Assembly: GCF_001510895.1 (NCBI RefSeq)
Contig: NZ_LPWA01000142.1
Span: 124,001 to 188,000, forward strand
DNA from: Mesorhizobium loti
GTDB lineage: Bacteria > Pseudomonadota > Alphaproteobacteria > Rhizobiales > Rhizobiaceae
DNA length: 64,000 bases
Direction: 5' to 3'
Shown: piece after piece, positions 17,018 to 26,397 of the stretch
Layout of the letters: the number at the start of each line of letters is the position of its first letter
Numbering within the stretch: position 1 is the stretch's first letter
Translations under genes and position numbers: made by a program
Notes under the pieces: model-generated
Databases searched by the model: none
What the model was told of the DNA's origin: nothing
What the model saw: only the letters and a program-made list of their open reading frames with translations

Positions 17018-17104
17018 TTTCAGTCGGCGATTCGATTTCCGGCGGATGATAGCCCGTCAGGTATTCAGCGCTGTCGTAGCGGCTTGATCTAATGGCCACA
17101 TTAC

Positions 17105-17132
17105 AAAACCCGGCGGTCGCCCGCCGGGTTTT
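17105..17132. terminator. Terminator of the leftward porin gene
   Basis: A perfect 12-bp stem AAAACCCGGCGG with a 4-nt loop (17117-17120), flanked by Ts on both strands. It lies 24 bp past the porin stop. The A/T-rich stem ends would allow it to work in both directions. Confidence 0.85.
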
Positions 17133-17155
17133 CAATTTCAATCAGGCAATGGCTG

Positions 17156-18334
17156 TTAGAACGAGCGCTGGAAGCGGAGCATGCCGCCGACGCTGTTCTT
17201 CTTATCGGCATTGGTGAAGTTGACGGTCGAGGCGTGGTCTGCGTTCCACTCGTCGAACTTGCCGAAGTGATCGTAGTCGACTTCGGCAGTGACCGTGAAG
17301 CCGGGAACGATGTCATAAGCGACGTTCGCCGCCACGCCATAGTTCTTGTCCTGATCACCCGACACCTGGAGGTTGAACGAGGTCTTCTCGTTGAACTTGT
17401 AGGTGCCGCCGGCCCAGAATGCCCAGTTGCCGCCCCAGATCTTGTAGAAGCCGCGGCCGTGAGCGTCGATGACATTGGTCGGGTCATTGAGGTTGTCGTC
17501 GGTGCCATAACCGAACATGCCAAACAGCGACAGTTCGTTGCTGACGTTGACGTCCAAACGGACCTTGCCGGCGACTTCTTCGTAGTTGCTGTCGTAAGCC
17601 ACGACGCCGGTAATGGCGCCCCAGCCCTGCGTGTACTTCACGCCGCCGACGACGTGCGGAACATAGCTGTCGATGGTGCCGACCACACCTTCGCCTTCTT
17701 CGAGCGAGACCACCGCCGAGAAGCCGTTGCCGGCATCGAAGTAGTACTGGACGACGTTGGTGTCGAAGTCGCCATACGGAACGATCGTGTCGTTGATGAC
17801 GTTGCCGGCATAGCCGATGAACGTATCGAAGGCCGATTCGTCCTTACCGACGCGCAGGCCGCCAAGCTGGATCCAGGCGAAGTTCAGCGAGACGCCTTTG
17901 TTTTCGGCCGGATTTCCCATCGGATCGCCGCCGGTGCTGAAGCCACCGTAGTTGTTGTGGTTGCCGAAGTTGAAGCGGGTCTCGGTGTAGGTCTTCAACG
18001 TGCCGAGCTCGGTTTCCTCGCCGGTCCAGGTCTTCAGCGTGAACCGGGTGTTCTTGAACCAGGTGCTGTGGACGTCGCCATCCTGGTGGTCGAACGACTT
18101 CGCGCCGTCGAACGAGCCGACGTCGCCGAGGCCGATGTCGTAACGGACATAGCCGCCGATGCGCAGGCAGGTCTCGGTGCCGGGGATATAGAAGTAGCCC
18201 GAGCCGTACACGTCGCAGATCTTGACGTATTCAGCCGGTTCCGGCTCGGCGACGGTCACCGCGTCGGCGGCGCGGGCGCCGGAAACTGCGATCAGGGCCG
18301 CAGCTGAGCCGAGAAGAAGGCTCTTGATGTTCAT
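17156..18334 (-). CDS. Rhizobiales porin (Omp2/porin_2 family), copy 1
   Basis: 392 residues. A signal peptide (1-22, before ADAVTVAEPEPAEYVKICD) precedes a 16-strand type porin of the alphaproteobacterial porin_2 family, with the conserved Cys pair (KICDVYGSGYF...ETCLRIGGYVRYD) and a C-terminal Phe (LRFQRSF) for outer-membrane insertion. It forms general diffusion trimers. GGAGGT sits 6 nt before the ATG. A paralogue in opposite orientation lies at 19457, and the first 68 residues are identical. Confidence 0.95.
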   Translation of the reverse strand: MNIKSLLLGSAAALIAVSGARAADAVTVAEPEPAEYVKICDVYGSGYFYIPGTETCLRIGGYVRYDIGLGDVGSFDGAKSFDHQDGDVHSTWFKNTRFTLKTWTGEETELGTLKTYTETRFNFGNHNNYGGFSTGGDPMGNPAENKGVSLNFAWIQLGGLRVGKDESAFDTFIGYAGNVINDTIVPYGDFDTNVVQYYFDAGNGFSAVVSLEEGEGVVGTIDSYVPHVVGGVKYTQGWGAITGVVAYDSNYEEVAGKVRLDVNVSNELSLFGMFGYGTDDNLNDPTNVIDAHGRGFYKIWGGNWAFWAGGTYKFNEKTSFNLQVSGDQDKNYGVAANVAYDIVPGFTVTAEVDYDHFGKFDEWNADHASTVNFTNADKKNSVGGMLRFQRSF

Positions 18335-18458
18335 TTTCTGACCTCCAGTCAGAATCGAACAGAAGAGCGGACATGGCTAAGTGCCAATCTGCATTAATGC
18401 ATTGTTATTGCGTGGTTTTCTGAAAAAATATTCAACTTTGGTTCGTTTGAGCGAATGC

Positions 18459-18700
18459 TCACCAAAGACGCCTGTTGGCGAACGCGTGCCCGGATCCGGA
18501 TTTGATATAGCGCTCGAATGAAGCCGCCTTAGCCTGGTTGGAGAAGGCACGTAGGTCACGATGCGCCACGGCATGAACTTGGAAGTGTGACTGGATTTTC
18601 CGGAATTATGCTCGGCGATCCGCTGCTTCAGGTCGGACGTTACGCCGATATAGCGCTCGCCTTCCGAAGCCTCGCTTTCCAGAGGATACACGTACCACAC
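18459..18700 (-). pseudogene. GIY-YIG nuclease gene, frameshifted
   Basis: From a GTG at 18700 the peptide reads WYVYPLESEASEGERYIGVT and continues as a GIY-YIG domain to about 18548. After the codons for VTYV one base is missing (GTGCC where GTGGCC is expected). The next frame continues the family consensus (AFSNQAKAASFERYIKSGSG...ANRRLW, stop at 18459-18461). The intact product would be about 80 aa, a typical small stand-alone GIY-YIG protein. It lies next to tRNA-Ser between the two porins. Confidence 0.8.
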
Positions 18701-18923
18701 AGCCCGGCCCCTTTCGCTGCGACTTCGGAGGGCATCCTGCTTCGCGCCAAAGGTACTGCCAATCCTACATTTTGCGCGGGATTCGTTGGGTGCTGAGCAG
18801 TGCGCAGTGCGTACCACACGAACCGGCCCTCCTTCGCCAAGCTTCGGAGGGCATCCTCTCCGCCATCCTGCTTCGCACGAACTGTTGGGGCTTGTCCTGC
18901 GAAGCGCGTAGCGCGAAGCAGGA
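18701..18923 (-). repeat. Decayed duplication of the GIY-YIG 5' region and tRNA 3' end
   Basis: On the minus strand the leader GAAGCAGGATGCCCTCCGAAG plus a GGCCGG...GTGTGGTAC start occurs twice, once for the GIY-YIG gene (about 18694-18757) and once further upstream (about 18797-18876), where the coding part is lost. A perfect 25-bp inverted repeat (18852-18876 with 18913-18937) includes the last 14 nt of the tRNA. Confidence 0.7.
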
Positions 18924-19014
18924 TGGCGGAGAGGATGGGATTCGAACCCACGAGAAGCTTTTGACCTCTACTCCCTTAGCAGGGGAGCGCCTTCGACCAC
19001 TCGGCCACCTCTCC
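18924..19014 (-). tRNA. tRNA-Ser(GCU)
   Basis: 91 nt on the minus strand. The acceptor GGAGAGG pairs with CCTCTCC, followed by discriminator G and an encoded CCA (18926-18924). The D-arm is GCCGAGTGGTCGAAGGC, the anticodon loop CTGCTAA (GCU), then a long variable arm and the T-arm GGGTTCGAATCCC. The class II layout and anticodon fix it as serine. Confidence 0.97.
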
Positions 19015-19456
19015 GTCGCGCCGCTGGATAAAGAAAACCGCCGGCACAATCAACAAGCCGGCGCCATAATCGGCGAAAATTTGGCCCGGGCGGCAAGCCG
19101 GACAGCGCCATGCGGCGATTCCATGGCGATTCCCTGCCTGGCGACTCGCAGCTGGCGCCGCAATTTCGACCGCCCATCGCCGGATTCGACCGGCTGCAAG
19201 GCCTTAATGGTTAATGAGAACTTTCGGAGTGAGGCCAAATCGTGTCATTTGTGCAACAACGTCCGGGGATAGCGTCCGGATGGGGCTTCTGCCGATACGA
19301 TCGTGGTTGAACGCCGCCCCCGCCTGGGTAAAGGTCTGGTTCGAAGGAGCGGCGCGGTGCGCATCTTTTTCGGTAAGTGGGGATGGGGCAGGGAACGCTG
19401 TCCTTCAGCAAAAAATACCCAGACCCGTTTTTTAACTTTTGACTGGAGGTCAGAAA
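19015..19456. other. Porin 2 upstream region
   Basis: 442 bp with no convincing gene. The last 17 bp (19440-19456, TGACTGGAGGTCAGAAA, with the ribosome site GGAGGT) are identical to the leader of the other porin. Further upstream the two leaders are unrelated, so the two porins probably have different promoters. Confidence 0.6.
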
Positions 19457-20620
19457 ATGAACATCAAGAGCCTTCTTCTCGGCTCAGCTGCGGCCCTGAT
19501 CGCAGTTTCCGGCGCCCGCGCCGCCGACGCGGTGACCGTCGCCGAGCCGGAACCGGCTGAATACGTCAAGATCTGCGACGTGTACGGCTCGGGCTACTTC
19601 TATATCCCCGGCACCGAGACCTGCCTGCGCATCGGCGGCTATGTCCGTTACGACATCGGCATCGGCGACGTCGGCTCGTTCGATGGCGCGAAGTCGTTCG
19701 ACCATGAGGATGGCGATAGCCAGGATACCTTCTACAAGAACGCCCGCTTCACGCTGAAGACCTGGACCGGCCAGGAAACCGAGCTCGGCACGTTGAAGAC
19801 CTACACCGAGACCCGCTTCAACTTCGGCAATCGCAACAACTACGGCCAGTTCACCACCAGCGATGGCGTTGTCAATCTTCAAGGCAATCCCGCCTTCAAC
19901 AAGGGCGTCTCGCTGAACTTCGCCTGGATCCAGCTCGGTGGCCTGCGCGTCGGTAAGGACGAGTCGGCCTTCGATACCTTCATCGGCTACGCCGGCAACG
20001 TCATCCAGGATACGCTGGTTCCGTACGGCGACTTCGACACCAACGTCGTTCAGTACTACTTCGACGCCGGCAACGGCTTCTCCGCCGTCCTCTCGCTCGA
20101 AGAAGGCTCGGGCGTCGTTGGCACCATCGACAGCTACGTTCCGCATGTCGTCGGCGGTCTCAAGTGGACGCAGGGCTGGGGCGCCATCAGCGGCGTCGTT
20201 GCCTATGACAGCAACTATGAAGAAGTCGCTGGCAAGGTTCGCTTGGATGTGAACGCCACTGACGCGATCTCGCTCTTCATCATGGCCGGCTACGGCACCG
20301 ACGACAACCTCAGCGATCCGACCTGGGCGATCCCGGCCGGTGGCCGCGGCTTCTACAAGCAGTGGAGCGGCAACTGGGCAGTCTGGGGTGGTGGCACCTA
20401 CAAGTTCAACGAGAAGACCTCGTTCAACATCCAGGCCTCCACTGACGAAGGCAAGAACGTTGGTGTTGCGGCGAACATCGCTTACGACATCGTTCCCGGT
20501 CTGACGGTCACCGCCGAAGTTGACTACATGCACGTTGGCAACGACACCGTTTCCAACTGGACCAATGCCGACAAGAAGAACAGCGTCGGCGGTCTCCTCC
20601 GCTTCCAGCGCTCCTTCTAA
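19457..20620 (+). CDS. Rhizobiales porin (Omp2/porin_2 family), copy 2
   Basis: 387 residues from ATG 19457, with GGAGGT at optimal spacing. Same signal peptide, Cys pair and C-terminal LRFQRSF as the copy at 17156-18334. Differences are concentrated in predicted surface loops (for example after FGNRNNYG and around the DNLSDPTWAIPAGGRG segment), which set pore size and phage or antibody recognition. An outer-membrane general porin. An in-frame TTG at 19439 is rejected as start because it lies upstream of the ribosome site. Confidence 0.95.
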   Translation: MNIKSLLLGSAAALIAVSGARAADAVTVAEPEPAEYVKICDVYGSGYFYIPGTETCLRIGGYVRYDIGIGDVGSFDGAKSFDHEDGDSQDTFYKNARFTLKTWTGQETELGTLKTYTETRFNFGNRNNYGQFTTSDGVVNLQGNPAFNKGVSLNFAWIQLGGLRVGKDESAFDTFIGYAGNVIQDTLVPYGDFDTNVVQYYFDAGNGFSAVLSLEEGSGVVGTIDSYVPHVVGGLKWTQGWGAISGVVAYDSNYEEVAGKVRLDVNATDAISLFIMAGYGTDDNLSDPTWAIPAGGRGFYKQWSGNWAVWGGGTYKFNEKTSFNIQASTDEGKNVGVAANIAYDIVPGLTVTAEVDYMHVGNDTVSNWTNADKKNSVGGLLRFQRSF

Positions 20621-20645
20621 GGGCTGGACTGCGACATCTGAAATC

Positions 20646-20681
20646 CGGCCCGGGCGTCAAACGCCCGGGCCGTTTTGTTTT
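20646..20681 (+). terminator. Rho-independent terminator of porin 2
   Basis: A perfect 12-bp stem CGGCCCGGGCGT (20646-20657) with 20661-20672 and loop CAA, followed by TTTTGTTTT. It lies 25 bp after the porin stop. Confidence 0.93.
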
Positions 20682-20861
20682 CGCGATTGGATCAACGCAA
20701 CGAAAGGATGGGGGTGAGACGGTAAGCTGATCGGGTCTGTGAAGCGACTTTGTGGGATCCGCCATTGGCGGATGAGGTCGGTTGCCAGGCTCGAAAACTC
20801 TTGAAAGGACATCTCCGAACGGTTAGGGCTGAACGCTTAACCACAGGGGGTGTGGCTAAGA

Positions 20862-21935
20862 ATGTCGAACGAAGCGATTCAAGAGGGGGAGCCCTCTGGT
20901 CATTTTGCGGTATTTTCTTCTCAGAATTCGAAGTTTAGGTATACCTACAACAAGATCCGGGAAGTAAAATCGTTTAGGATCGGCGAGCTCTTTGCAGCAT
21001 ACCGGGATATACTCTGGGATGATGGGCGGCATAAATACAATGTCAGCTCTTTCATCGGTGAAATAGACGAGATCCTTCTGGGAGAGCGTTTCAGCACCTT
21101 TGACCAGAACACCCTGGACAATCTTATCGGTACCTTGCGCCAGCGCGGGAACAGCAACGCAACCATCAATCGCAAGATGGCTGCCCTTAGCAAGCTGCTG
21201 CGCAAGGCTCATAAGATGGGAGATATCCACAGCCTGCCCGAGTTCCGCCGCCAGAAGGAGCGGGCGGGACGGATTCGTTTCCTCGAACGGGACGAAGAGG
21301 CAAGGCTGTTCGCCGCCATCAAGAGCCGCAGCGAGGATGCTTATAGGCTCTCCGTCTTCCTGGTCGATACCGGCTGCCGTCTCGGCGAGGCCCTCGGTCT
21401 GATCTGGAACGACATCCAGGAACACCGCGTCTCGTTCTGGATCACCAAGTCCGGCCGCAGCCGCACCATTCCGATGACCGAACGGGTCAAGGAGGTGATC
21501 AAGCTGCCGCCGACCACCGAGGGCCGACGGCCGAAAGGTCCTTTCACCAAGCTCACCCAGGCACAGTACCGCGCCATCTGGAACGAGGCCAAGGCCGAGG
21601 TCGGTCTCGGCGCCGACGAGCAGGTGGTGCCGCATATCTTGCGCCACACTTGCGCTTCGCGCCTTGTCCAAGGCGGCATCGACATAAGGCGCGTGCAGAT
21701 GTGGCTCGGCCACCAGACGCTGTCGATGACCATGCGTTACGCGCACCTCGCCACCAACGACCTGGATGGCTGCGTCGTCGTGCTGGAGAAGCCGCGTGCG
21801 GAAGAGGCGCTGCGCCCGGCGGAAAATTCCGTCTTTGCCTCTCCGTTGACCACGCCGTCGCCCGCCAAAGCCGCCCGTAAGGAGAGCGGATCGGGGCCGG
21901 CGAAGGCACGCCGCAAGAGCTCGAAAGGCAAATAG
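20862..21935 (+). CDS. Tyrosine recombinase (phage-type integrase), solitary
   Basis: 357 residues from ATG 20862 (AGGGGGTG upstream). An N-terminal SAM-like DNA-binding region (about 30-115) is followed by the catalytic domain with Arg about 173 (DTGCRLGEAL), HxxRH about 258-262 (HILRHTCASRL), His about 284 (WLGHQTLSM) and the nucleophile Tyr about 293 (MRYAHL). All catalytic residues are present. No excisionase, phage or conjugation genes are adjacent. The C-terminus is a Ser/Lys/Ala-rich tail. It could be the remnant of an element that used the nearby tRNA, but no att repeat was found next to it. Confidence 0.9.
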   Translation: MSNEAIQEGEPSGHFAVFSSQNSKFRYTYNKIREVKSFRIGELFAAYRDILWDDGRHKYNVSSFIGEIDEILLGERFSTFDQNTLDNLIGTLRQRGNSNATINRKMAALSKLLRKAHKMGDIHSLPEFRRQKERAGRIRFLERDEEARLFAAIKSRSEDAYRLSVFLVDTGCRLGEALGLIWNDIQEHRVSFWITKSGRSRTIPMTERVKEVIKLPPTTEGRRPKGPFTKLTQAQYRAIWNEAKAEVGLGADEQVVPHILRHTCASRLVQGGIDIRRVQMWLGHQTLSMTMRYAHLATNDLDGCVVVLEKPRAEEALRPAENSVFASPLTTPSPAKAARKESGSGPAKARRKSSKGK

Positions 21936-22016
21936 GCGCGCACGGCGCGCAGATCCGCAGGCGGAAATCTATACTGCGTTAGCCTGCCCGACACTGGTTT
22001 CGTCTCGGGCATTACT

Positions 22017-22907
22017 TTATTTTGATTTACCCTCCGCCCGATCGAGGAATGCGGCAATCTCTCCCGGCAGGGTGCCGGTTTCCAGGAAGGGGGCATGGCC
22101 TTGGCCGACCACCGTGATCGCCTCCATGCCGGGATGGCGCTTTTGCATCTCCTCGAGCGTTGCCGCGGACAAGAGCTTCGAATTGCCGCCGCGAATGACA
22201 AGCATTGGCATGGCGACGAGTGCGTCGAACTGCGGCCACAGATCCGGCAGCGGCTTGGTGAGGTCGACGCCGGCCAGCGTCTCGACCAGCGCCGGATCGA
22301 AATCCGGCACCAGCCCGGCATCCGTATCGCGGCAGATGGCCGTCACCATCCGCGCCCAGTCCGTGTCGGCAAGCGCAGGGAAGTCGGCGCCGTGCACGCG
22401 CCGCTGCGCTTCGAGCGCCTCGGCGAATGTCTTCGGCTCCGGCGAGCGATCGAGATAGGAGCGGATGTGGGCGAGGCCTTGCGCCTCGATCACCGGACCG
22501 ATGTCGTTGAGGACAATCGCCTTCAGCACGGCCGGCTTCAGTGCGCCTAGAACGTGGATGATCAGCCCGCCGCGCGAGGTGCCGATGAAGGCGGCTTCTT
22601 CGATGCCGAGCTCCGACAATCCGACAAGCACGTCGCCGGCTTCGACGCCGACATTATAATGGCCGATTTCGGGGTCGTGGTCCGATTGGCCGCGCCCGCG
22701 ATAGTCGAAAGCGATGATCTTGCGCGGCGCCTTCGCGTTGCCTGAAAGGTAGAGCGCGAGCTCGTGGAAGTCGCGCGCATTGCGGGTGAGGCCGGGCAGG
22801 CAAACGACCGGCCAGACACCGGTGTTCGCTTCGCCATAGATCCGCGCGTGGAGTTTGAGCCCGTCAGGCGCGGCATTGTAAAACTCAGAGAAACCTTCAC
22901 TCGCCAT
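22017..22907 (-). CDS. Alpha/beta-hydrolase fold protein
   Basis: 296 residues. The oxyanion region is VVCLPGLTRNARDF, the nucleophile elbow GTSRGG (Ser about 111), the acid lies in the cap-following strand, and the catalytic His is in GQGHAPFLETG near the end. The DYRGRGQSDHD motif is typical of haloperoxidase/esterase-like members. The substrate is unknown. A single gene between the integrase and a RIME-like repeat pair. Confidence 0.88.
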   Translation of the reverse strand: MASEGFSEFYNAAPDGLKLHARIYGEANTGVWPVVCLPGLTRNARDFHELALYLSGNAKAPRKIIAFDYRGRGQSDHDPEIGHYNVGVEAGDVLVGLSELGIEEAAFIGTSRGGLIIHVLGALKPAVLKAIVLNDIGPVIEAQGLAHIRSYLDRSPEPKTFAEALEAQRRVHGADFPALADTDWARMVTAICRDTDAGLVPDFDPALVETLAGVDLTKPLPDLWPQFDALVAMPMLVIRGGNSKLLSAATLEEMQKRHPGMEAITVVGQGHAPFLETGTLPGEIAAFLDRAEGKSK

Positions 22908-23000
22908 CTCGGTGCTGCCCTCGGTGGATTGACCTGACAGCTATAGGCGAGGGCGGAGATCGTCAAATGGGGAGAGATTGCAGAAATCTTCGGAAGATTG

Positions 23001-23170
23001 GCGGGACAGCGCCCCCCTCTGTCCTGCCGGACATCTCCCCCGCAAGGGGGGAGATCGGCCGGCACCTCGGCTTTCGTCAATTTTCAACGCTGCAGAATGG
23101 GCGAATCGCCGAAACTGCCAATCTCCCCCCTTGTGGGGGAGATGCCCGGCAGGGCAGAGGGGGGCGCGAA
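23001..23170. repeat. RIME-like inverted repeat pair
   Basis: Units 23001-23058 and 23121-23170 are inverted copies of the unit of about 50 bp seen at 8315-8489, separated by about 62 bp of unrelated spacer. They lie between two leftward genes, 33 bp before the lytic transglycosylase stop. Confidence 0.8.
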
Positions 23171-23203
23171 GGAACGCCGACCCCTGGCTTCCTGAGTGCG
23201 AAA

Positions 23204-25246
23204 TCAACTCCGCCCGTTCACCAGATCGCCGACGATGTCGTACTTGCCTGAAATACGCATCTTGTAGACTTCGTAATTCTCCATCACGCGCTGCACGTAA
23301 CTTCTTGTCTCCGTGTAGGGAATCCGCTCGATCCAGTCGACGACGGCGTCGACGTCCTTGCCGCGCGGGTCGCCGTATTTCGCCACCCACTGGGCGGCGC
23401 GATTGGGGCCGGCATTGTAGCCGGCGAAGGTCAGCACATAGGAGCCGTTGAAGCGGTCGAGTTGCTCGCCCAGAAAGGCCGAACCAAGCGTCGCATTGTA
23501 GCCGGCATCGGTCGTCAGCCGCGCCTGCGAAAAGGTCATGCCGGCCTTCTTCGCCAGCTGCATGGCGGTGCTCGGCATCAGTTGCAGAAGGCCGCGCGCG
23601 CCGGCGCTGGAAATCGCCCCGATGTTGAACTCGCTCTCCTGGCGGGCAATGGCATAGGCCAGTGCCTTGCCGGAGCCGGAAATATTGGCCGAATCGGGAA
23701 TAACGCCCAGCGGATGCGACAGCGCGCCGACATCGATGCCGCGCGCCGCGGCGATCTTGCCGATCTTGAGCGCCATGAAATGGTTGCCCTGCTTTTCGGC
23801 AAGCACCGCAAGCAGCGCTAGCTCTCCCGGGCTGGTCAGCTGTCCGGCAAGATCGCGATAGAGCGTTTCGGCATAGCGGTCATAACCTGCCTCCTGCAGC
23901 CGCTTGACGGCGGCGACTGCCTCGCGGCCCTCGAAACTCTGACGGTCGGCTGCGCTCGGTTTCGGATAGACGATGTTGAGGGTCCGGAGGCCCACGCGCT
24001 CGCCGGCGAGCTGGCCGTAGAAGGTCGTGCCGTAGCTGGCCGCGCGGGTGAAATAGTCCTTCACGCTGCCCGGACCGCCGACCTCCGCGGCGCGGCCCAG
24101 CCAGTAATAGGCGCGCGACAGCGACACCGGCCCCTGGGCGAGGTCGGCGATGCGCGAAAAATGCGCGGCGGCCGTCGCCGGATCGTTCAGGCCGCGCAAC
24201 GCATACCAGCCGGCATGGAACTCGGCTTCGGCGGCGCTGGCCGGACTCTCGGCCGCATGCATGGAGACAATTTTATAGGCGGTCTTCATATCGCCCTGGT
24301 CGACCAGTTCGCGCGAAAGAACGCGGCGTTCCACCCACCAGGCGTCAGGGTCGACCAGCGCGTCGCGGTCGGTCGGCGCCTTCATTACAATGGCAGCGGC
24401 GTCGGCAAACTTCTGCTGCTTGCGCAGATATTCGGTCTGGGCGAAGAAATAGCCGGCAGAACGCTGCGGCGCCGGCACCGCCTTCAACATTTTCGCCGCG
24501 TTCTTGTCGCCTTTGTCGACCGCCGCCCAAGCGGCCGCCAATTGCTGGGCGCCTGCAAGGGCGGCGACGCGGAGCGCCGAGTCCGGCTTGTCGGCATAGA
24601 ACATGCGCTCCATCCGATAGCGATGGTCCGCCGCCGGGATGATCCCCCCGAACTCCTTGATGAAGGCGTTCTCGTCCTTCGCTTCCAGCTTCTCCGTGCG
24701 CCAGAAAGGCACCAGCACCGCGCGGGCCGCCGCGGCATTGCCCAGCGCCACCTGCGAGCGGGCGAGGATCATCACGCCTTCCGGCGTCAGCGGCTGGCTA
24801 CGGCCGAAGGCCTGCACCACCATTTGCGGCGTCGGGTTCTCGCGATAAAGCGCGCGCTCGCTGTTCTTGCGCAACGCGATCGTGCCCGGCCATCCAGGCA
24901 GCATTTTTGCCGCGTCGGCGATCTCGCCGCTCGGCACCTGGTCGCCGCCATAAAGCGCGATCGCCCAGGCCAGGATGTGCCGGTCGAGCGAGGTGGCGGG
25001 CAGCGTGTCGCGCGCATTGCGCGCGCCGGCGATGTCATTGGCGGCGAGCGCGTCGAGCCCGCTCTTCAGTTGCGCGATCCCGGCCGAAGGCTGAGAGGGT
25101 TGCGGCTGACCCGGAACCTGCGGCGCTTTGGGAGCGGGGATCGTCGCCGTCGCGCGCGCATCAACACTGCCGCCGATCGCCATCCCCGGCATCAGCGCGA
25201 TGACCGCGCTGAGAAGCGCGAAGAGATGAGGCCGCCCCGTCGGCAT
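23204..25246 (-). CDS. Soluble lytic murein transglycosylase (Slt family)
   Basis: 680 residues. A signal peptide (1-26) is followed by a long alpha-helical U-shaped region rich in Ala (about 45-500) and a C-terminal GH23 domain. The catalytic Glu lies in AIARQESEFNIGAISSAGAR (about 536), followed by GLLQLMPSTAMQLA and YVLTFAGYNAGPNRAAQWV. It cleaves the MurNAc-GlcNAc bond in peptidoglycan with 1,6-anhydro ring formation in the periplasm, for turnover or assembly of envelope structures. Confidence 0.93.
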   Translation of the reverse strand: MPTGRPHLFALLSAVIALMPGMAIGGSVDARATATIPAPKAPQVPGQPQPSQPSAGIAQLKSGLDALAANDIAGARNARDTLPATSLDRHILAWAIALYGGDQVPSGEIADAAKMLPGWPGTIALRKNSERALYRENPTPQMVVQAFGRSQPLTPEGVMILARSQVALGNAAAARAVLVPFWRTEKLEAKDENAFIKEFGGIIPAADHRYRMERMFYADKPDSALRVAALAGAQQLAAAWAAVDKGDKNAAKMLKAVPAPQRSAGYFFAQTEYLRKQQKFADAAAIVMKAPTDRDALVDPDAWWVERRVLSRELVDQGDMKTAYKIVSMHAAESPASAAEAEFHAGWYALRGLNDPATAAAHFSRIADLAQGPVSLSRAYYWLGRAAEVGGPGSVKDYFTRAASYGTTFYGQLAGERVGLRTLNIVYPKPSAADRQSFEGREAVAAVKRLQEAGYDRYAETLYRDLAGQLTSPGELALLAVLAEKQGNHFMALKIGKIAAARGIDVGALSHPLGVIPDSANISGSGKALAYAIARQESEFNIGAISSAGARGLLQLMPSTAMQLAKKAGMTFSQARLTTDAGYNATLGSAFLGEQLDRFNGSYVLTFAGYNAGPNRAAQWVAKYGDPRGKDVDAVVDWIERIPYTETRSYVQRVMENYEVYKMRISGKYDIVGDLVNGRS

Positions 25247-25491
25247 TATTCTATCCTAGCACATTGTCGGCAGGCAGGGACCCTGAAGGCTCGGTCCGCA
25301 GCCTAGACTTAGGTCGTGAAAGGCTCGTAAACAAAAGGTTATCGAGGCCGTTTGAATTAGCCTCGCTGGCTCTATTGCGATGCTTGCCGCTGAACCATGT
25401 CGAGACTATGGTGCGCGGCTTCGCTTTCGGTTAGAAGGCGCGCAAACTAACGGATCAACAAACCCAAAAAGTCCCAAGGAGTTTGGACAAT

Positions 25492-26372
25492 ATGTTGAGA
25501 GGCTCGCTGACCGCGCTCGTCACACCGTTCGAAAAGAGCGGGCGTTTCGACGAGAAAGCCTTTCGCGCTTTTGTCGAATGGCAGATCGCCGAGGGCACCA
25601 AGGGCCTCGTTCCGGTCGGCACCACCGGCGAGTCGCCGACGCTGTCGCATGACGAGCACCGCCATGTCGTGAAGGTCTGCATCGAGGTGGCCAGGGGCAG
25701 GGTGCCGGTGGTGGCCGGGGCCGGCTCCAACAACACCGAGGAAGCCGTCGGCCTGGTGCAATACGCCGAAAAGGCAGGTGCCGACGCAGCCCTTGTCGTC
25801 ACGCCTTACTACAACAAGCCGACGCAGCGCGGCCTCTACGAGCATTTCGCTGCTGTCGCCAAGGCAACCAGGCTGCCCATCATCATCTACAACATCCCGC
25901 CGCGCTCGGTGATCGACATGACGCCGGAGACGATGGGCAGCTGCGCCACGACTTCAAGAACATCGCCGGCGTCAAGGACGCGACCGGCAAGGTCGAGCGG
26001 GTCTCCGAGCAGCGCATGACCTGCGGCAAGGATTTCATCCAGCTCTCCGGCGAGGATGCCTCGGCGCTTGGCTTCAATGCGCATGGCGGCGTCGGCTGCA
26101 TCTCGGTGACCTCGAATGTCGCGCCGCGCCTTTGCGCCGAATTCCAGGAAGCGACGCTCTCCGGCGACAGCGCCAAGGCGCTCGAGCTGCAGGACCGGCT
26201 CCTGCCGCTGCACAAGGCGATCTTCATGGAACCTGGCGTGTCCGGCGCCAAATACGCGCTGTCGAAGTTGGGCAAGGTCGACAACGTGGTCCGCTCGCCG
26301 CTGGTGACGGTCGAGGCCTCGACCGCAGAGAAGCTCGATGCGGCGCTGAAGCACGCCGGCTTGATAAACTAG
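25492..26372 (+). CDS. dapA: 4-hydroxy-tetrahydrodipicolinate synthase, frameshifted as sequenced
   Basis: It starts at ATG 25492 (MLRGSLTALVTPF). The first frame carries GTTGESPTLSHDEH and YYNKPTQRGLYEHF with the catalytic Tyr region. Near 25938-25940 one base is missing after DMTPETMG. The next frame continues LRHDFKNIAGVKDATGKVER (Schiff-base Lys in GVKDATG) to the stop at 26372. Restored length is 293 aa, exactly the family norm. DapA condenses pyruvate with aspartate semialdehyde for lysine and diaminopimelate. It lies 25 bp before smpB, as in other rhizobia. A sequencing error is more likely than loss, unless paralogues cover it. Confidence 0.88.
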
Positions 26373-26397
26373 GGATGAGGCGCCACCTCTCCGCATT

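Noticed and set aside
20862..21935. Integrase as marker of a prophage or integrative element here
   Set aside because: Neighbours are chromosomal-type single genes; no phage, conjugation or excision genes and no att direct repeats were found.
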